From Chloroflexota bacterium (lineage in GTDB: Bacteria > Chloroflexota > Anaerolineae > CG2-30-64-16), in NCBI GenBank assembly GCA_029555885.1, contig JAKPQT010000416.1:1-31396 (forward strand): a DNA stretch of 31,396 nt, written 5' to 3'. A model generated the notes under the pieces. The model made no database searches, was not told the DNA's origin, and saw only the letters and a list, made by a program, of their open reading frames with translations. Positions 13,732 to 21,290 of the stretch are shown piece after piece. How positions within the stretch are numbered: the stretch's first letter is position 1; the number at the start of each line of letters is the position of its first letter. Position numbers and translations under genes: made by a program.

Positions 13732-16700
13732 TCATGCCAGGGCGATGCGGATGCGCGCGGCCCACTCGGTGAGGCGGCGGTACTCGCCGCCGGCGAGCCG
13801 CTCCTCGGCCTGTTCGAGCGCCATCCGTGCCGCGCGGCGCTCGCCGCGTGCCAGCCGGACCTCCGCCAGCCACAGGTCAAGTTGCACCTGCAGGTAGCGC
13901 GTGGTCAGGGGCGCGGCAAGCGTCGCGGCTTCCTCCAGCAGTTGAAGCGCCTCGTCCAGATCGCCGCGGCCGCGCGCGGCCAGCGCCAGGTTCGCGCGGG
14001 CCTTCGCGGCCTGCTCGATGTTGCCGTTGGTCTCCGCCTCGGCCAGGCTGCGCCGGAACCACGTTTCCGCTTCAGTCCATTGTTCTTCCGCCAGCGCAAT
14101 CTCCCCGCGCGTGCTGTACAGGTATTGCAGCGGCAGACGCAGGTCCAGCCGCTCGGTCAGCGCCAGGGCCGCGCTGATGTGCGCATGGGCCTGTGGCAGC
14201 TCGCCTGCCAGCATGGCATGGTAGGCGGCGTTGTTGTGGCTGAGAACTTGCTGGTTCGGATTGCCCGCCGCCTCAGAGAGCCTGATCGCTTCCTCATAAA
14301 CGGCGATGGCGGCCTGCAGGTCGCCGCGCTCGGCCAGCAGATTGCCCAGCTCGAACCGGCTGAGGGCGGCAATCGATGTCGCTCCGTGCGCGGCGGCCAG
14401 TTGCGCGGCTTCCGCCAGATGGCGGTCGGCCTCGGCCAGCGCAGCGCCGCCGGCCCGCAGGCGACCTGCGCCGAACAGGTAATGTGCATGCGCATGGGCC
14501 GCAGGGTCTGCGGCTGCATCCAGGTATTCCAGGCTGCGCTCGGCCCACTGAACGACGTCATCTGCACGGCCGCCGGGCAGGTAGGTCTGGGCCATGCCCA
14601 GGCAGGCCCGCGCCGCGGAGGGGCGATCCCCCTCGGCAACCGCGTGAGTCAGTGCGGCCGCGAAAGCTGTGCGCGCCGCAGGCAGGTCGCCCAACTGCGA
14701 GAGTGCGTCCCCCAGGACGACGCGGCGCGAGGGGGCGGCCGCAAGTGCAATGGCCTGGCGCAGGTAGTTCGCGGCTTCGGCGGCTGCCGCGAGCGACAGC
14801 GCGTGTTGGGCGGCCAGGTCGGCGTAGTGCGCGGCGCGCTCTGCATCTCCCGCGGCGCGCCAGTGGATGAGCAACCGCCCGGCCACGGGCGCGAGCCGCG
14901 TGCTGTGGGCCGCTTCGAGCGCCTGGGCGGCGCGGCGGTGCAGGAATTGCCGGCGGGTCGCGCTGAGCCCGTCGCGAATCACGGTCGCGACGAGGGGATG
15001 TGCAAAGAAGAACGCGACCTGGGTTGAGCTGGACGCACCGTGCGCGGCCCGTTCGGTGAGAATGCCCGCCCCGAGCAGGGCATCGATGGCATCGAGCATT
15101 TCTTCTTCGCTGCGGCCGCTTGTGCGGCGCAGAGTGGTCAGCTCGAAGTCTGGTTCCAGCACGGCAGCGGCCTGTGCGACCTGGCGGACCGGGTCCGGCA
15201 GACGCTCCAGGCGCGCGCGGATGAGGTCGGCCAGCGCGGTCGGCACGCCGGTCAGCAGGTCGCCCTCGGTGGCGAGTGCGGACGAATGGCTGCCCAGTTC
15301 CAGCAGGAAGTACGGGTTGCCCGCGCTGTGCGCGTGCAGCAGCGCCGCGAGATGCGGCGAGATGGGCAGCGAGGCGACCAGCGCGGCAGCCTCGTCCGGA
15401 TTGAGCCGGGCAAGGGGCAGCCGCCGGGCCGGGCCTTCGCGATGCCACGTTGCCACCTGGCGGACCAGATGGGGCGGCGCATCCTCGGGCCGGTAGGTGA
15501 GCACCAGGAGCAGGCCGCGGTCGCGCAGGCGATGCACCAGGTAGGCCAGCCAGTCAAGCGTGGTGGTGTCGAGCCAATGCACGTCGTCGATGAACAGCAC
15601 CAGGGGGTGCGCGTCGAAGGCGGCGAGCAGCAGGACGAGCGCCTCGAAGATGCGGCGGCGTTCCTCTTCAGGCGGCAGCGCGGCGGGCCGCGGAAGGTCG
15701 GGGATGGCGGCGCGCAACTGCGGCAGGAGCCGCGCGGCCTCTGCCAGCCACACGCGTGGCACGCGACCGGCGCGCGCGATTTCGGCCAGCCGCACATCAT
15801 CGGACAGGACATCGGTCAGCGGCGCGAACGGGAGGTCCTGGGTTGCTTCCAGGCAGCGGGCCTCCAGGACGGGGGTGGCCGCGGGCCATGCGCGGCCCGC
15901 CCATTCGTGCCAGAGCCGCGTCTTGCCGATGCCCAGCTCGCCGTAGAGCAGCACGACCCGCGTCTCGCCCGCGTCCGCGCGATCGTATTCCTCGCTCAGC
16001 GCGGCCAGTTCGTGCGACCGGCCGATGAACGGATGGCTCTCCGCCGTTTGTCGTTGAGCAGGCGTGCGTTCGCGGGGGAGCAGCACGGTTTCCGCCGCCG
16101 GGCCCCCATGCTCGCCGGCCGGTGTGTCGGCGGCCAGGTCCGGCAGCGCCGCAGCCAGGGCCTCGGTTTCCGGCAGCGGCTCGACGCCAAGCTCGCGCTC
16201 GAGCAGGGAGCGCAGGACCTCATACTGGCGCAGCGCCTCTGCCCGCTCGCCCAGCCGGGCATGGGCCTCCATGAGGGCGCGGTAGAAGGGCTCGTGCAGG
16301 TTATCCTGGGCCAGCCCGCGACGCGCGACGGCCAGGACGTCCCGCCATGCGCCGCGCGCCTGGTGCAGTCTGATGGCGGCTGCGACGGCGCGCAAGAAGC
16401 TCTGCGCCAGGCGCTCGCGTTCCATCATCAACCACAACTCGTATTCAGGCGCCTCGTTGACCGTCAGGCCATCAAGGAAGGGGCCGCGGTACAGGGCCAG
16501 TGCAGTCTCTGACGAGGCATCTGCTGGCGGCCAGCCGCGGCTGTCGACCCAGACATCGCCGCTCAACGTCAGCCGGTCCCCCTCTGCGCGCACCACGCTG
16601 TCGCCCAGGCCGCGGCGAATGGTCCAGAGCGTGTTGCGGAGGTTCTTGCGTGCCGCATCTTCCGCGCTTTCGCCCCACAGCAGGCCCAGGATGCGGTCGC

Positions 16701-16821
16701 GCGGGACGGGGCCTGCGGTGTCGGCAAGGTACGCCAGCAGCGCAACGGCCTTCGCCGGCAGCTCGACGGGCCGGTCATCGCGCTCGATGCGCGGCATACC
16801 CAGGAAATAAAGACGCAGCAT
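13732..16821 (-). CDS. SARP-like transcriptional regulator with AAA ATPase and TPR domains
   Basis: A 1029-residue cytoplasmic regulator. Residues about 1-95 are a winged-helix DNA-binding domain of the SARP/OmpR type (MLRLYFLGMPRIERDD; KAVALLAYLADTAG; NLRNTLWTIRRGLGD). Residues about 100-250 are a bacterial transcriptional activator domain (YRGPFLDGL; WRDVLAVARRGLAQDNLHEP; LGERAEALRQYEVLRSLLERE). Next comes a STAND-type ATPase: Walker A LYGELGIGKTRLWHEW near residue 290, Walker B LVLFIDDVHWLD near 408. The C-terminal third is TPR-rich (AERGDLQAAIAVYEEAIRLSEAAGN; RGRGDLDEALQLLEEA). Such proteins bind a ligand or partner through the TPRs and gate activation with ATP. I start at ATG 16821. No ribosome site exists, but a -10 box inside a dyad sits seven bases upstream, suggesting autoregulation. 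Targets are unknown; hisE follows. Confidence 0.9.
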   Translation of the reverse strand: MLRLYFLGMPRIERDDRPVELPAKAVALLAYLADTAGPVPRDRILGLLWGESAEDAARKNLRNTLWTIRRGLGDSVVRAEGDRLTLSGDVWVDSRGWPPADASSETALALYRGPFLDGLTVNEAPEYELWLMMERERLAQSFLRAVAAAIRLHQARGAWRDVLAVARRGLAQDNLHEPFYRALMEAHARLGERAEALRQYEVLRSLLERELGVEPLPETEALAAALPDLAADTPAGEHGGPAAETVLLPRERTPAQRQTAESHPFIGRSHELAALSEEYDRADAGETRVVLLYGELGIGKTRLWHEWAGRAWPAATPVLEARCLEATQDLPFAPLTDVLSDDVRLAEIARAGRVPRVWLAEAARLLPQLRAAIPDLPRPAALPPEEERRRIFEALVLLLAAFDAHPLVLFIDDVHWLDTTTLDWLAYLVHRLRDRGLLLVLTYRPEDAPPHLVRQVATWHREGPARRLPLARLNPDEAAALVASLPISPHLAALLHAHSAGNPYFLLELGSHSSALATEGDLLTGVPTALADLIRARLERLPDPVRQVAQAAAVLEPDFELTTLRRTSGRSEEEMLDAIDALLGAGILTERAAHGASSSTQVAFFFAHPLVATVIRDGLSATRRQFLHRRAAQALEAAHSTRLAPVAGRLLIHWRAAGDAERAAHYADLAAQHALSLAAAAEAANYLRQAIALAAAPSRRVVLGDALSQLGDLPAARTAFAAALTHAVAEGDRPSAARACLGMAQTYLPGGRADDVVQWAERSLEYLDAAADPAAHAHAHYLFGAGRLRAGGAALAEADRHLAEAAQLAAAHGATSIAALSRFELGNLLAERGDLQAAIAVYEEAIRLSEAAGNPNQQVLSHNNAAYHAMLAGELPQAHAHISAALALTERLDLRLPLQYLYSTRGEIALAEEQWTEAETWFRRSLAEAETNGNIEQAAKARANLALAARGRGDLDEALQLLEEAATLAAPLTTRYLQVQLDLWLAEVRLARGERRAARMALEQAEERLAGGEYRRLTEWAARIRIALA

Positions 16822-16844
16822 ATGCCGTATTATACGGGATATGC
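16818..16844 (-). promoter_or_regulatory. 27-bp dyad covering the -10 box and start of the regulator gene
   Basis: On the plus strand, GCATAT-G-CCGTAT-T-ATACGG-G-ATATGC is symmetrical apart from one mismatched pair. The minus-strand TATAAT (16834-16829) is its centre and the ATG of the regulator lies in one arm. This is a likely operator, and RNA would start at the ATG (leaderless). No -35 is visible. Confidence 0.65.
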
Positions 16845-16883
16845 TGCGAAATGCCTTGCGGGGCCAGGAATACTGAATGTCGG

Positions 16884-16952
16884 GGAGTCGAGGCCTCAGC
16901 TGGTCAGGTTGCGTTCGTACGTACACTCCCCATCCGGCGAAAGCCTCGACTC
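16884..16952. repeat. Palindromic intergenic repeat, copy 2
   Basis: GGAGTCGAGGCCTCAGCTGGT-like left arm (16884-16904) and right arm 16932-16952 pair at about 16 of 21 positions. The outer core, GAGTCGAGGC and GCCTCGACTC, is the same as in copy 1 at 6117-6184, and a related CCA-TT-CAGG stretch follows the right arm in both. The loop contains GTACGTAC. Confidence 0.75.
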
Positions 16953-17002
16953 CACTTACAGGCGACACTCCTGCTATGCCCAGGAATGCCGGATCAGTTT
17001 TG

Positions 17003-17545
17003 TCAGGCGGCCGCCGGCTCGGCGACGGTTTCGACCAGCTCGAGTTCCGCCTGAATTTTGACCTGGTCAGAGACGAGCCAGCCGCCTGTCTCGAGGGCCA
17101 CGTTCCAGTTCAGGCCGAAATCCTTGCGATTGAGGCTTGCCGTGGCACTCAGGCCCCAGCGGCGGTTGCCCCACGGGTCCTTGCCATGACCCTCATCGGT
17201 GACCGTGAAGGTGACAGGACGGGTGGTATCCTTGATGGTCAGGTCGCCCGTGACCTTGAACTCGCCGTCGCCGGCCTTCTCGATCTTCGTGCTGCGGAAG
17301 GTCATGCGCGGGAACTTCTCGGCATCGAAGAAGTCGGCGGAGCGCAGGTGCGCATCGCGGTTGCCATCGCGCGTGTCGACGCTCGCAGTCTCGACCCAGC
17401 CTTCCACTGTGGACGCCAACAGGTTATCGCGATTGACATTCACGTCGCCATCGAAGCTGCCGAACCGGCCACGCACCGTGGCGATCATCATGTGCTTAAC
17501 CGTGAACTCGATTTGCGAGTGTGAGGAATCGATCTTCCAGGTCAT
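17003..17545 (-). CDS. YceI-family lipid-binding protein
   Basis: A 180-residue YceI domain, a lipocalin-like beta-barrel that binds long-chain polyisoprenoids or amphiphiles. It begins MTWKIDSSHSQIEFTVKHM, the usual first strands. DADLRSADFFD-type sequence appears here as DAHLRSADFFDAEKFPRMTF, followed by VTGDLTIKDTTRPVTF and LNRKDFGLNW near the end, all family hallmarks. No signal peptide is present, so this copy seems cytoplasmic, unlike E. coli YceI. I chose the ATG at 17545 because AAGGAGA lies eight bases upstream; the reading frame continues upstream but is Arg/Gly-rich tandem-repeat sequence. It is divergent from the L,D-transpeptidase gene. Confidence 0.93.
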   Translation of the reverse strand: MTWKIDSSHSQIEFTVKHMMIATVRGRFGSFDGDVNVNRDNLLASTVEGWVETASVDTRDGNRDAHLRSADFFDAEKFPRMTFRSTKIEKAGDGEFKVTGDLTIKDTTRPVTFTVTDEGHGKDPWGNRRWGLSATASLNRKDFGLNWNVALETGGWLVSDQVKIQAELELVETVAEPAAA

Positions 17546-17606
17546 TTTACTATCTCCTTGCGCTGTGAGTTTGTCTTGCTCAATCAACAAAGGTAGTATC
17601 GCACGG

Positions 17607-17642
17607 CCGCGTCCTTCGCCGCGTCCTTTGCCGTGTCCCAGG
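17607..17642. repeat. 12-bp tandem repeat, three units, between yceI and the transpeptidase gene
   Basis: CCGCGTCCTTCG, CCGCGTCCTTTG and CCGTGTCCCAGG follow head to tail at 17607, 17619 and 17631. The array is intergenic and upstream of both divergent genes. It could be neutral slippage or spaced binding sites. Confidence 0.6.
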
Positions 17643-17690
17643 TGCAGGGACGCGCATCCAGAATATCTCATCTGTTTGTGCATACGGCGC

Positions 17691-17719
17691 TTGACACCGC
17701 GCGCGCTTTCAGGTATCCT
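17691..17719 (+). promoter_or_regulatory. Sigma-70-type promoter of the L,D-transpeptidase operon
   Basis: A perfect TTGACA (17691-17696), exactly 17 bases and TATCCT (17714-17719). RNA should start near 17726, giving a leader of about 58 bases with a GGAGG ribosome site. It is the best canonical promoter in the window. Confidence 0.8.
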
Positions 17720-17783
17720 TCTCACCTGCAATGGGCTACACATAACGCGCAGGAAGTTGGCCTTCCAGCCGTGGAGGACGGGG

Positions 17784-18941
17784 GTGCACTTGACCAGGAA
17801 TGAGAATTTAGACAGGGGGCTGGCTCGCCGGTCGGCATGGCTTGCGCTGGCGCTGGCCGTTGTGGTCCTGCTGATGATGGCTGTGCCTTCCCAGGCCGCA
17901 CCTGTCGCCGATGAGCCGGTCGTCTATATCGTGCAACCGGGCGACCGCCTCGTGGATATTGCGGCCCGCTACGGCGTCAGTGCCGGTGCCATCGTGCGGG
18001 CGAACCGGCTGGCGAATTCCGACGTCATCTATCCCGGCCAACGGCTGACGATTCCTGTGCCCGGCGCGGCCACCAGTACACCGACCACGACGCCGACCCA
18101 ACCGCCGGCCACACCCACCGTGCCGCCTGCCACGACACCCGTCAGCACCCCGGATGGCACGCCAGCAGCCACGCCGAGCGCCACCGCAGGGCCGAAGTAT
18201 CACACGGTCGAATTGGGCGACACGCTCGCAAAGATCGCGCGCGCCTACGGCGTGACCAGCGCGGCCATCGTCGAAGCGAACAGCCTGGCCAGCGCAGACC
18301 TCATCTATGTCGGCCAGCGCCTGCTGATACCTGAAGCCGGGGGGACGAGCAGCAAGTCCGGCACGCCCATTCCGCTGCCCACGCCGACCATCCACGTGGT
18401 CCAGCCGGGCGACACCCTGAGCGTCATTGCCAAGCGTTATGGGACGACGGTGGATCGCCTGGTCGAGATCAACGGGCTGGGCAGCCCCGATAAGCTGCGG
18501 GTGGGGATGCGCCTGTTGATTCCGGGACCGGGCGGCACGGTGCCGACCTATCCGGGCCGCGCGACGAGCTTCGTGGTCAGCATCTCGGAGCAGCGCTGTT
18601 GGCTCTATCGCGGCGAGACCGTGATTGCGAAGTGGGTCTGTTCGACGGGGCGCTCCGGCTCCGCGACGCGGCCGGGGACCTACCGCATCCAGTCCAAGCT
18701 GCCGAAGGCCTACGGCTCCACCTGGGATATCTGGATGCCGTATTGGTTGGGCATCTACTGGGCGGGCGCGAGTGAGAATGGCATTCACGGCCTGCCGTGG
18801 GATGCGCAGACCGGTAACCAGATCTGGAGCGGCTATCTGGGCACGCCGATTACCTACGGCTGCGTCATGGTCGATAATGTCAATGCGAAGATGCTCTATG
18901 ACATGGCTTACATCGGCATGCCGGTCATCGTGAAGCCATGA
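17784..18941 (+). CDS. L,D-transpeptidase (YkuD) with three LysM domains
   Basis: A 385-residue exported cell-wall enzyme that would form 3-3 peptidoglycan crosslinks or anchor proteins to peptidoglycan. A signal peptide covers about residues 1-39 (SAWLALALAVVVLLMMAVPSQA). Three LysM peptidoglycan-binding modules lie near residues 47-91, 139-183 and 203-248 (PGDRLVDIAARYGV, LGDTLAKIARAYGV, PGDTLSVIAKRYGT), joined by Thr/Pro linkers. The YkuD domain runs from about 262 to the end, with the conserved His in GIHGLPWD and catalytic Cys near 360 in ITYGCVMVDN; the usual S-H/x-G-C motif here reads T-Y-G-C. I chose GTG 17784, since GGAGG lies six bases upstream. The next gene overlaps by four bases. 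Confidence 0.93.
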   Translation: MHLTRNENLDRGLARRSAWLALALAVVVLLMMAVPSQAAPVADEPVVYIVQPGDRLVDIAARYGVSAGAIVRANRLANSDVIYPGQRLTIPVPGAATSTPTTTPTQPPATPTVPPATTPVSTPDGTPAATPSATAGPKYHTVELGDTLAKIARAYGVTSAAIVEANSLASADLIYVGQRLLIPEAGGTSSKSGTPIPLPTPTIHVVQPGDTLSVIAKRYGTTVDRLVEINGLGSPDKLRVGMRLLIPGPGGTVPTYPGRATSFVVSISEQRCWLYRGETVIAKWVCSTGRSGSATRPGTYRIQSKLPKAYGSTWDIWMPYWLGIYWAGASENGIHGLPWDAQTGNQIWSGYLGTPITYGCVMVDNVNAKMLYDMAYIGMPVIVKP

Positions 18942-19381
18942 CGGACATCCGCGGGTTCTCTTTCCCCGACGAGCTCTACTACCTGGTGGAGAAGCATGTG
19001 TGGATTCAGCCCGTCCACGACGGGCTGGTGCGCGTGGGATTGACGCCGGTGGCCTACGCGCTGCTGCGCAATTCCCTGGTCGCCATCAGCGTACGGTCGC
19101 GGCTGCTCGGCCAGGAAGTGCCGCGCGGCCGCAGCGTGGCGATGGTCGAGAGTCTCAAGTATAACGGCCCGCTGTCTGCGCCCTTTGCCGGCGTGGTCGT
19201 GCAGGCGAACGAGCAGGTGACTGCTGACCCCAGCCTCGCAGAGACCGATCCCTACGGAAGCTGGATCGTGGAGATGCGGCCCCATATCTGGGACCCGGCG
19301 GCGGACGGCCTGCTGACCGGCCCGGCCGCGCTGACTGCCTATCGGGTCCTGCTCGACGCGCAGAACATCACCCCGGTGTAA
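18938..19381 (+). CDS. GcvH-like lipoyl-carrier protein
   Basis: A 147-residue protein of the glycine-cleavage H-protein family, a lipoylated swinging-arm carrier. The lipoyl-lysine is K74 in VAMVESLKYNGPLSAPFAG, with the downstream NPSLAETDPYG-type motif present as DPSLAETDPYGSWIVEM. An N-terminal extension and a long C-terminal tail of about 25 residues make it slightly longer than classical GcvH (about 125-130). It overlaps the transpeptidase stop by four bases (ATGA) and shares its promoter. No gcvT, gcvP or lpd gene is in view, so glycine cleavage cannot be assumed. H-like proteins are also known as lipoate carriers in other pathways. It ends six bases from a convergent stop codon. The family is sure, the role is not. 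Confidence 0.88.
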   Translation: MTDIRGFSFPDELYYLVEKHVWIQPVHDGLVRVGLTPVAYALLRNSLVAISVRSRLLGQEVPRGRSVAMVESLKYNGPLSAPFAGVVVQANEQVTADPSLAETDPYGSWIVEMRPHIWDPAADGLLTGPAALTAYRVLLDAQNITPV

Positions 19382-19387
19382 GACGAC

Positions 19388-19786
19388 CTACATAAGCCGC
19401 GCGTGCTCGATCTTGATGCAGCGATCCATAACGACCTGCAATCCAGCCGCTTCAGCCGCCTGCGCGGCCTCCTCGTTCTCGATGCCCAACTGCATCCAGA
19501 CGGCCCGCGCGCCCGCCGCAATTGCATCCTCGACCACTGGTTCGACGGCATCCGACCGGCGGAAGATGTCCACGATGTCCACCGATGCCGGGATGTCGCT
19601 GACCGACGCGTAGCTCTTCTCGCCCAGCACTGCATCCACGGTCGGGTTGACGGGGATGATGCGATACCCCTGGCGTTGCAGGTACTCGGCCACGCGATAG
19701 CTGTCGCGATCCGGCTTGTCGGACAGGCCGACCACGGCGATGGTTTTGCTCGTCTCCAGAAGCTGACGGATTTCCCGATCGTTCAC
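19388..19786 (-). CDS. CoA-binding protein (YccU-like)
   Basis: A 132-residue stand-alone Rossmann-fold CoA-binding domain, similar to the nucleotide-binding part of succinyl-CoA synthetase alpha chain. IAVVGLSDKPDRDSYRVAEY near residue 16 is the binding loop, followed by YRIIPVNPTVDAVLG, PASVDIVDIFRRSDAVEPVV, AVWMQLGIENEEAAQAAEAA and MDRCIKIEHAR, all as expected for YccU-type proteins. The biochemical role of these single-domain proteins is not settled. The start is GTG at 19786 with AAGGAG seven bases upstream. The stop of the preceding gene overlaps this start by four bases (GTGA), so the two are coupled. It is convergent with the GcvH-like gene at a gap of six bases. Confidence 0.92.
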   Translation of the reverse strand: MNDREIRQLLETSKTIAVVGLSDKPDRDSYRVAEYLQRQGYRIIPVNPTVDAVLGEKSYASVSDIPASVDIVDIFRRSDAVEPVVEDAIAAGARAVWMQLGIENEEAAQAAEAAGLQVVMDRCIKIEHARLM

Positions 19787-20193
19787 GTCTGTTCTCCTTG
19801 TTTGGCTGTCTGAGCAGGGTCCTGGAACACAAGCTCGAAATCCAGCGTGCGCGCGTCTAGCTCGGCCTCGTCGCGACTCAACTCGATCAGGAGGCGATAA
19901 GTCTCGCCAGGTCGCGGCGTCTGGCGCAGGTGCAGCGTTACGGACTGATAGACCTCCCGAATCTCCACCATGAACATCGTGCAGACGACGGCCCCGTCCG
20001 GGTCGGTCACGGTGAAGGCGAGATTCGGGAAGGCGGCGAACGGACTGACCTGCACGCGCGCCCAGAGGCGCTGCAACTCGGGGTAGGGCCAGACCTCCGC
20101 GCGCTCGATGCGCGGGGGATGTTCCTCTACCACTTGCGGCGCTTCTGCCAGCGAGCGGCGGTAGATTTCGAGCGGATCGTCCATTTCAGTCAT
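19783..20193 (-). CDS. Conserved-looking hypothetical protein
   Basis: I do not recognise this 136-residue protein. It is soluble with no signal peptide. An acidic helical N-terminus (MDDPLEIYRRSLAEAPQVVE) is followed by what looks like an all-beta domain: ARVQVSPFAAFPNLAFTVTD, VVCTMFMVEIREVYQSVTLH, YRLLIELSRDEAELDARTLD and a final FELVFQD strand. Alternating hydrophobic strands with a P-D-G turn suggest an immunoglobulin-like sandwich, but that is inference. The start ATG (20193) follows an AAAGAGAGA ribosome-site-like run. Translation is coupled to the CoA-binding protein through GTGA overlap, so a linked role is plausible. Confidence 0.72.
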   Translation of the reverse strand: MTEMDDPLEIYRRSLAEAPQVVEEHPPRIERAEVWPYPELQRLWARVQVSPFAAFPNLAFTVTDPDGAVVCTMFMVEIREVYQSVTLHLRQTPRPGETYRLLIELSRDEAELDARTLDFELVFQDPAQTAKQGEQT

Positions 20194-20219
20194 GCGTGTC
20201 TCTCTTTGATGGCGTTATA

Positions 20220-20241
20220 GAACGCAGATCAACGCTGATAG
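20220..20241. repeat. Degenerate AACGC-GAT repeat upstream of the hypothetical gene
   Basis: GAACGCAGATCAACGCTGATAG consists of two imperfect copies of an AACGC-x-GAT unit. It lies beside GCGTT-ATAG-AACGC, a small dyad just before the minus-strand gene at 20193. A TATAAC box on the minus strand (20219-20214) overlaps the dyad. The rest of the 20194-20334 gap shows nothing further. Confidence 0.35.
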
Positions 20242-20334
20242 TCATCATCTGTACGAGGCTATTTCATCATCAGTCATTGGCGTCTACCTGCTTTCTATTA
20301 TCGTCTCGACCCTCATCGTGCACTGTGACACGGC

Positions 20335-21261
20335 TTACGTCCGGCGCTGGACCACCACGACGCCGCCGAGGACCAGGAGCGCACCCAGGATGATGGTGGG
20401 CGTCAGCGGCTCGCGCAGCAGCGTGACCGCCAGGGCCGCCGAGACCACCGGAATCAGCAGCAGAGCGGCAGCCGCGCGCGACGCACGCGTGTGGCGCAGG
20501 ATCACCATCCACCACAGGTTAGCAAGCGCGCCGGATCCCACGCCCAACACCAGCGTGTAGGCCCAGACGCGCGGGGACAGGTCGAAGTGCAGCCCCTCGA
20601 GCAGCGCCAGCGGGAGCAGAAAGAGCGCGCCGATGGCTGCCACGAGCGTGGTCACAGCCAGCGGGTCATGCCGTTCCGATAGGCGCTTGCCCCCGATGCT
20701 GTAAATCGCGCCGAAGAAGCTAGCCCCGACCATTAACGCGTCTCCGCGTAGGCTCTCTCCGCCGAAGGACAACTGGCTGGCACCCACGCTGACCAGCACC
20801 GCACCGATGAAGGCCAGGCCCATCGCGAGCCATTCCAGCACGGCCAGCCGCTCGCGCAGCAGAAGTGCGCTGATGAGCACGATGAATACCGATGTGAAGT
20901 TCGAGAGGACTGAGGCATTGGTCGCCGTGGTGTAGCGCATCGCCATGTTCTCGAGATAGTAGAACAGCGTGACGCCCGTCAACGCCACCCACGCGATGGT
21001 CAGTCCGTGCTGCTTGACCAGGAGCGCCAGGCCCGTCTGTGGCGGCACGGCCGCGGTGATGCCGAGCACGCGGCGCGCGCCCCGCGCTGCCCCCGCGGCC
21101 AGCCAGGCACAAAGCACCACGGCGGAGATGGCCCAGCGCAGGAAGGCCAGGCTCGTCGGGCCGATTTCAGCCATCGCGACTTTGGTAAGCGGGAAGCTGG
21201 CGCCCCATAGGGTGACGCTGCCGAGCGCCATGGCGTACAGCATAAGGCGATGTCGGGTCAT
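20335..21261 (-). CDS. EamA-family (DMT superfamily) transporter
   Basis: A 308-residue inner-membrane transporter of the drug/metabolite superfamily, with two EamA repeats of five helices each. The N-terminus has MALGSVTLWGASFPLTKVA and TSLAFLRWAISAVVL. The first repeat ends FTSVFIVLISALLLRERL, whose E-R-L motif marks the last helix. The second starts LRGDALMVGASFFGAIYSIGGKRL and ends LIPVVSAALAVTLLREPLTP followed by ALLVLGGVVVV. Length and layout are typical; the substrate is unknown (amino acids, nucleotides or sugars in relatives). ATG 21261 has GGAAAG as ribosome site. It lies 29 bases after smc on the same strand, so it is probably cotranscribed with smc. This pairing is not one I know to be functional. 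Confidence 0.92.
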   Translation of the reverse strand: MTRHRLMLYAMALGSVTLWGASFPLTKVAMAEIGPTSLAFLRWAISAVVLCAWLAAGAARGARRVLGITAAVPPQTGLALLVKQHGLTIAWVALTGVTLFYYLENMAMRYTTATNASVLSNFTSVFIVLISALLLRERLAVLEWLAMGLAFIGAVLVSVGASQLSFGGESLRGDALMVGASFFGAIYSIGGKRLSERHDPLAVTTLVAAIGALFLLPLALLEGLHFDLSPRVWAYTLVLGVGSGALANLWWMVILRHTRASRAAAALLLIPVVSAALAVTLLREPLTPTIILGALLVLGGVVVVQRRT

Positions 21262-21290
21262 GGTGACTTTCCAGGCTGCGGGGAGCGCAC

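Noticed and set aside
13882..16512. Long open plus-strand frames (381 and 490 codons) opposite the SARP-like regulator.
   Set aside because: High-GC antisense openness of an unmistakable minus-strand gene with Walker and TPR motifs. The products are Arg/Gly/Gln-rich with no domain.
17199..17783. N-terminal extension of the L,D-transpeptidase by 195 codons.
   Set aside because: It lies opposite yceI and crosses the promoter. The signal peptide would be buried, and GGAGG precedes the GTG at 17784.
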